A stretch of 6,923 nucleotides of DNA from assembly GCA_021827225.1 (NCBI GenBank), contig JAKAXG010000228.1:1-6923 (forward strand). The letters run 5' to 3'. The translations under genes and the position numbers were made by a program. Positions 5,252-6,923 of this stretch are shown here, piece after piece. Numbering within the stretch: position 1 is the stretch's first letter; the number at the start of each line of letters is the position of its first letter. The notes beneath the pieces are model-generated. The model worked only from the letters and a program-made list of their open reading frames with translations, had not been told where the DNA came from and searched no databases. Source of the DNA: Actinomycetes bacterium (GTDB lineage Bacteria; Actinomycetota; Acidimicrobiia; Acidimicrobiales; Palsa-688).

Positions 5252-5920
5252 ATGCCAGGGAGTGCCGCCGAGGAACCGGCGGAGGTCGTCGAGTTCCCCC
5301 TGATCGCCGAGCGGCTTCCCGGCCCGCCGCCCAAGTCCCTGGATCCCGTTCTCGACGCCACCGAGGCGTGCATCGCCCGGCACGGGCTGTCGAAGACCAC
5401 CATGAGCGACATCGCCCGCGAGATGGGCGTCGTGCCGAGCACCGTGTACCGGAAGGTGGGCTCGGTGGAGAATGCGGCCCTCCTGGTCGTCGGCCGGGAG
5501 ACCATGCGCCTGCTGGACCGCATGCCGGAAGTGATCTCCGGCCTCAAAGGGCCCTACACCGTCACCGCCTTCATGGCCGAGTCGGTGAAGACCTTCGCCA
5601 GCCATCCGACCTTCTCCAAGGTGCTGCGCGACGACATGGAATGGGTGGCCAGGGTCGTGACCCGACGCCTCGATGCGCTTCTCGGACGGGGAGCGGATCT
5701 GATCGCACCGATGCTCGAGGCGGCCATGGACCGGGGAGCCATACGGCCTCAGGATCCGACCGCTCTGGCCCACTGGCTGGTTCGCATCGCCGGCGTGGCG
5801 CTGATGTCACCACCTCCGGGCGACCTTCGGGCGGCCCTGGAAAGCCTGCTGCTGCCCATGCTCGACCCCCGACACCCACCTTCAGGTCCGAAGCCCTCAT
5901 CAGAAAGGGAATCACCATGA
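5252..5920 (+). CDS. TetR/AcrR-family transcriptional regulator (second), probably leaderless
   Basis: A 222-residue protein. VLDATEACIARHGLSKTTMS and the helix-turn-helix SDIAREMGVVPSTVYRKV (about 52-69), then 'GSVENAALLV', form a TetR DNA-binding domain. The usual 'YYYF..K' is replaced by 'VYRKVGSVEN', a variant seen in other actinobacterial TetR proteins. The helical C-terminal domain (about 85-215) carries SHPTFSKVLRDDMEWVARVV and WLVRIAGVALMSPP. No Shine-Dalgarno precedes the ATG, and the predicted transcript begins at it, which supports leaderless translation. Its stop TGA (5918-5920) overlaps the ATG of the SCP2 gene (ATGA). It most likely controls the TetR-SCP2-kinase operon through the palindrome over its promoter. 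The inducer is unknown, perhaps a lipid or acyl-CoA, judging only by the neighbours. Confidence 0.88.
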   Translation: MPGSAAEEPAEVVEFPLIAERLPGPPPKSLDPVLDATEACIARHGLSKTTMSDIAREMGVVPSTVYRKVGSVENAALLVVGRETMRLLDRMPEVISGLKGPYTVTAFMAESVKTFASHPTFSKVLRDDMEWVARVVTRRLDALLGRGADLIAPMLEAAMDRGAIRPQDPTALAHWLVRIAGVALMSPPPGDLRAALESLLLPMLDPRHPPSGPKPSSERESP

Positions 5921-6294
5921 GTCACCCCTTCCTCTCCGACAGCTGGTTCGAAGCCGTGCAGGCCATCGACGCGCCGGAGCCCGTCCCTGCCATGCAGGGG
6001 CTCATCGTCAACGTGGCGGTAACGGGTGGCCCCGAGGGTGACCGGGACGTGCACCTGGACTCGGGCCGGTTCCATCTCGGCCACGTGGACGGCGCCCCCA
6101 CCACAGTCACCGTCCCCTACGCCACGGCCAAGCAGATGTTCATCGACAGCAACCCCCAGGCGGCCATGCAGGCGTTCATGTCCGGCCACATCAAGGTCTC
6201 CGGCGACATCACCAAGCTGATGTCTCTCCAGACGGTCCAGCCCAGCCCGGAGCAGTTGGCCTTCACCGAGAGACTCAAGGAGCTGACCGAGTAA
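5917..6294 (+). CDS. SCP2 sterol-carrier-domain protein
   Basis: A 125-residue stand-alone SCP2 domain. Landmarks are a variable N-terminal strand region (GLIVNVAVTGGPEG), a HLDSGRFHLGHVDGAPTTVTVPYATAKQM core, and the conserved closing motif AFMSGHIKVSGDITKLMSLQ (about 86-105), which lines the hydrophobic tunnel. SCP2 domains bind and carry sterols, fatty acids or acyl-CoAs; this one has no catalytic partner fused and no signal peptide, so it acts in the cytoplasm. AAGGGA (5905-5910) lies 6 nt before ATG 5917. The ATGA overlap with the TetR stop makes translation coupled. The next gene begins 17 nt after TAA (6292-6294), so all three are probably co-transcribed. Confidence 0.85.
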   Translation: MSHPFLSDSWFEAVQAIDAPEPVPAMQGLIVNVAVTGGPEGDRDVHLDSGRFHLGHVDGAPTTVTVPYATAKQMFIDSNPQAAMQAFMSGHIKVSGDITKLMSLQTVQPSPEQLAFTERLKELTE

Positions 6295-6311
6295 GCGCGC
6301 TACCGCGCCCG

Positions 6312-6923
6312 ATGACCGAGGACAGGTCCCACCTGGCCGGCGACCTGCGCCGGGCCGTCACGGTGCTATTGATGCTGGTCCGCACCACCGCACGAGCGGT
6401 CGCAAGCCGGCTCCGGCCCGGAGACCGACGGCCCTGGACCGACGTGGTCGCCGTGGCCGTAGCTGACTCCTTCGAGGACCTCGGCCCGACCTTCGTGAAG
6501 CTCGGCCAGCTGATCACCAGCTCTCCGGGAGTGTTCCCGGCGCCGCTCGTGGAGGCCTGCCGCCGCCACCTCTACTCCGTCCGTCCGGTGCCGGCCTCCG
6601 CCGTACGGGCGGTCATTGCCGAGGATCTCGGGGCTCCGGTCGTCGAGCTGTTCGGCTCCTTCGACGACCAGCCGCTCTCGGCCGCCAGCATCGCCCAGGT
6701 CCACGCCTGCACCCTGCTCGACGGGCAGCCGGCCGTGGTCAAGGTCCAGAGGCCCGACATCACCACGTCCATGCTCGCCGACCTCCGGGTCCTGGGACAC
6801 CTGGCCCGGCTGATAGATCGCATCCCGGCCGCCCGCGGGACCAACCTCCCGGGCATCGTCGCCGACCTCCACCACGTCACGATCCAGGAGCTCGACTTCA
6901 CCCACGAGGCCGAGGTCCAGAGC
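6312..6923 (+). CDS. ABC1/UbiB (AarF)-family atypical protein kinase, N-terminal 204 residues (runs off right edge)
   Basis: Reading from ATG 6312 with no stop to the window end. The family signatures are in order: FVKLGQ (61-66, the KxGQ motif), the alanine-rich nucleotide loop LSAASIAQVH (122-131), the ATP-contacting lysine in VVKVQRPDI (142-150), and ELDFTHEAE (193-201) of the ExD region. UbiB-like proteins are ATPases/kinases linked to quinone or lipid handling at the membrane. The transmembrane hairpin that some members carry at the C-terminus would be outside the window. Between KLGQ and the A-rich loop, the usual 'L..LQD.VPP' stretch reads EACRRHLYSVRPVP, a variant form. There is no Shine-Dalgarno, and it follows SCP2 by 17 nt, consistent with an operon. 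The catalytic DFG-like aspartate is not visible. Confidence 0.85.
   Translation, partial: MTEDRSHLAGDLRRAVTVLLMLVRTTARAVASRLRPGDRRPWTDVVAVAVADSFEDLGPTFVKLGQLITSSPGVFPAPLVEACRRHLYSVRPVPASAVRAVIAEDLGAPVVELFGSFDDQPLSAASIAQVHACTLLDGQPAVVKVQRPDITTSMLADLRVLGHLARLIDRIPAARGTNLPGIVADLHHVTIQELDFTHEAEVQS

Noticed and set aside
5206..5916. Long open frame that begins at the ATG overlapping the first TetR stop and runs in frame into the SCP2 gene
   Set aside because: Its product before 5917 is Arg/Gly/Pro-rich shadow sequence of the second TetR gene. The SCP2 domain begins at ATG 5917, with its own Shine-Dalgarno.
1..6923. CRISPR array, tRNA/rRNA genes, transposase, integrase or att-like direct repeats
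   Set aside because: I found no regularly spaced repeats, no RNA-gene-like sequence and no mobile-element protein. The only repeated words seen are short, for example GACGGTCC twice near 3550 and 3586.

Overview
The window is high-GC DNA, with third codon positions that are mostly G or C, GTG starts, stop/start overlaps and at least one apparently leaderless gene. This points to an Actinomycetota genome or metagenomic contig. The gene families (KstD-like flavoprotein, SCP2-like lipid carrier, several TetR regulators, ABC1/UbiB kinase, ferritin-like COG3687-type protein) suit a lipid- or steroid-metabolising actinobacterium such as Acidimicrobiia or Mycobacteriales. The exact taxon cannot be read from the sequence.

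Left half (about 1-3600): this part looks like a mosaic. The first 21 codons of an alpha/beta hydrolase run off the left edge on the minus strand. Facing away from it is one long open frame (181-1674) that joins pieces of unrelated genes. These are the C-terminal two thirds of a 3-ketosteroid-dehydrogenase-like flavoprotein, a Ser/Thr/Ala/Gly-rich linker, the first part of a periplasmic branched-chain-amino-acid-type binding protein, and an unrelated tail. Then comes a compact, apparently intact AbrB-type antitoxin / PIN-domain toxin pair with its own palindromic promoter. It is followed by a class I SAM-dependent methyltransferase that looks short at its N-terminus, coupled to a YkoF/thiamine-binding-like gene that loses homology after about 39 codons. 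The next stretch has better coding character on the minus strand (about 3228-3452), and then comes non-coding sequence to 3609.

Right half (about 3610-6923): this part is orderly. A ferritin-like di-iron protein (minus strand) is divergent from a TetR regulator. A near-palindromic operator sits exactly between the -35 and -10 of the di-iron gene's promoter. A second TetR gene follows, with an extended -10 promoter inside a 12-bp-arm inverted repeat and no Shine-Dalgarno, so it probably starts leaderless. It overlaps (ATGA) an SCP2 sterol/lipid-carrier gene, and an ABC1/UbiB atypical kinase starts 17 nt later and runs off the right edge.

Inference: the right half is a TetR-controlled lipid/sterol or quinone-related module (di-iron protein, SCP2 carrier, UbiB kinase). 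The left half is either a decayed, recombined genomic-island-like region carrying a toxin-antitoxin pair, or partly an assembly chimera. I found no RNA genes, CRISPR array, transposase or integrase.
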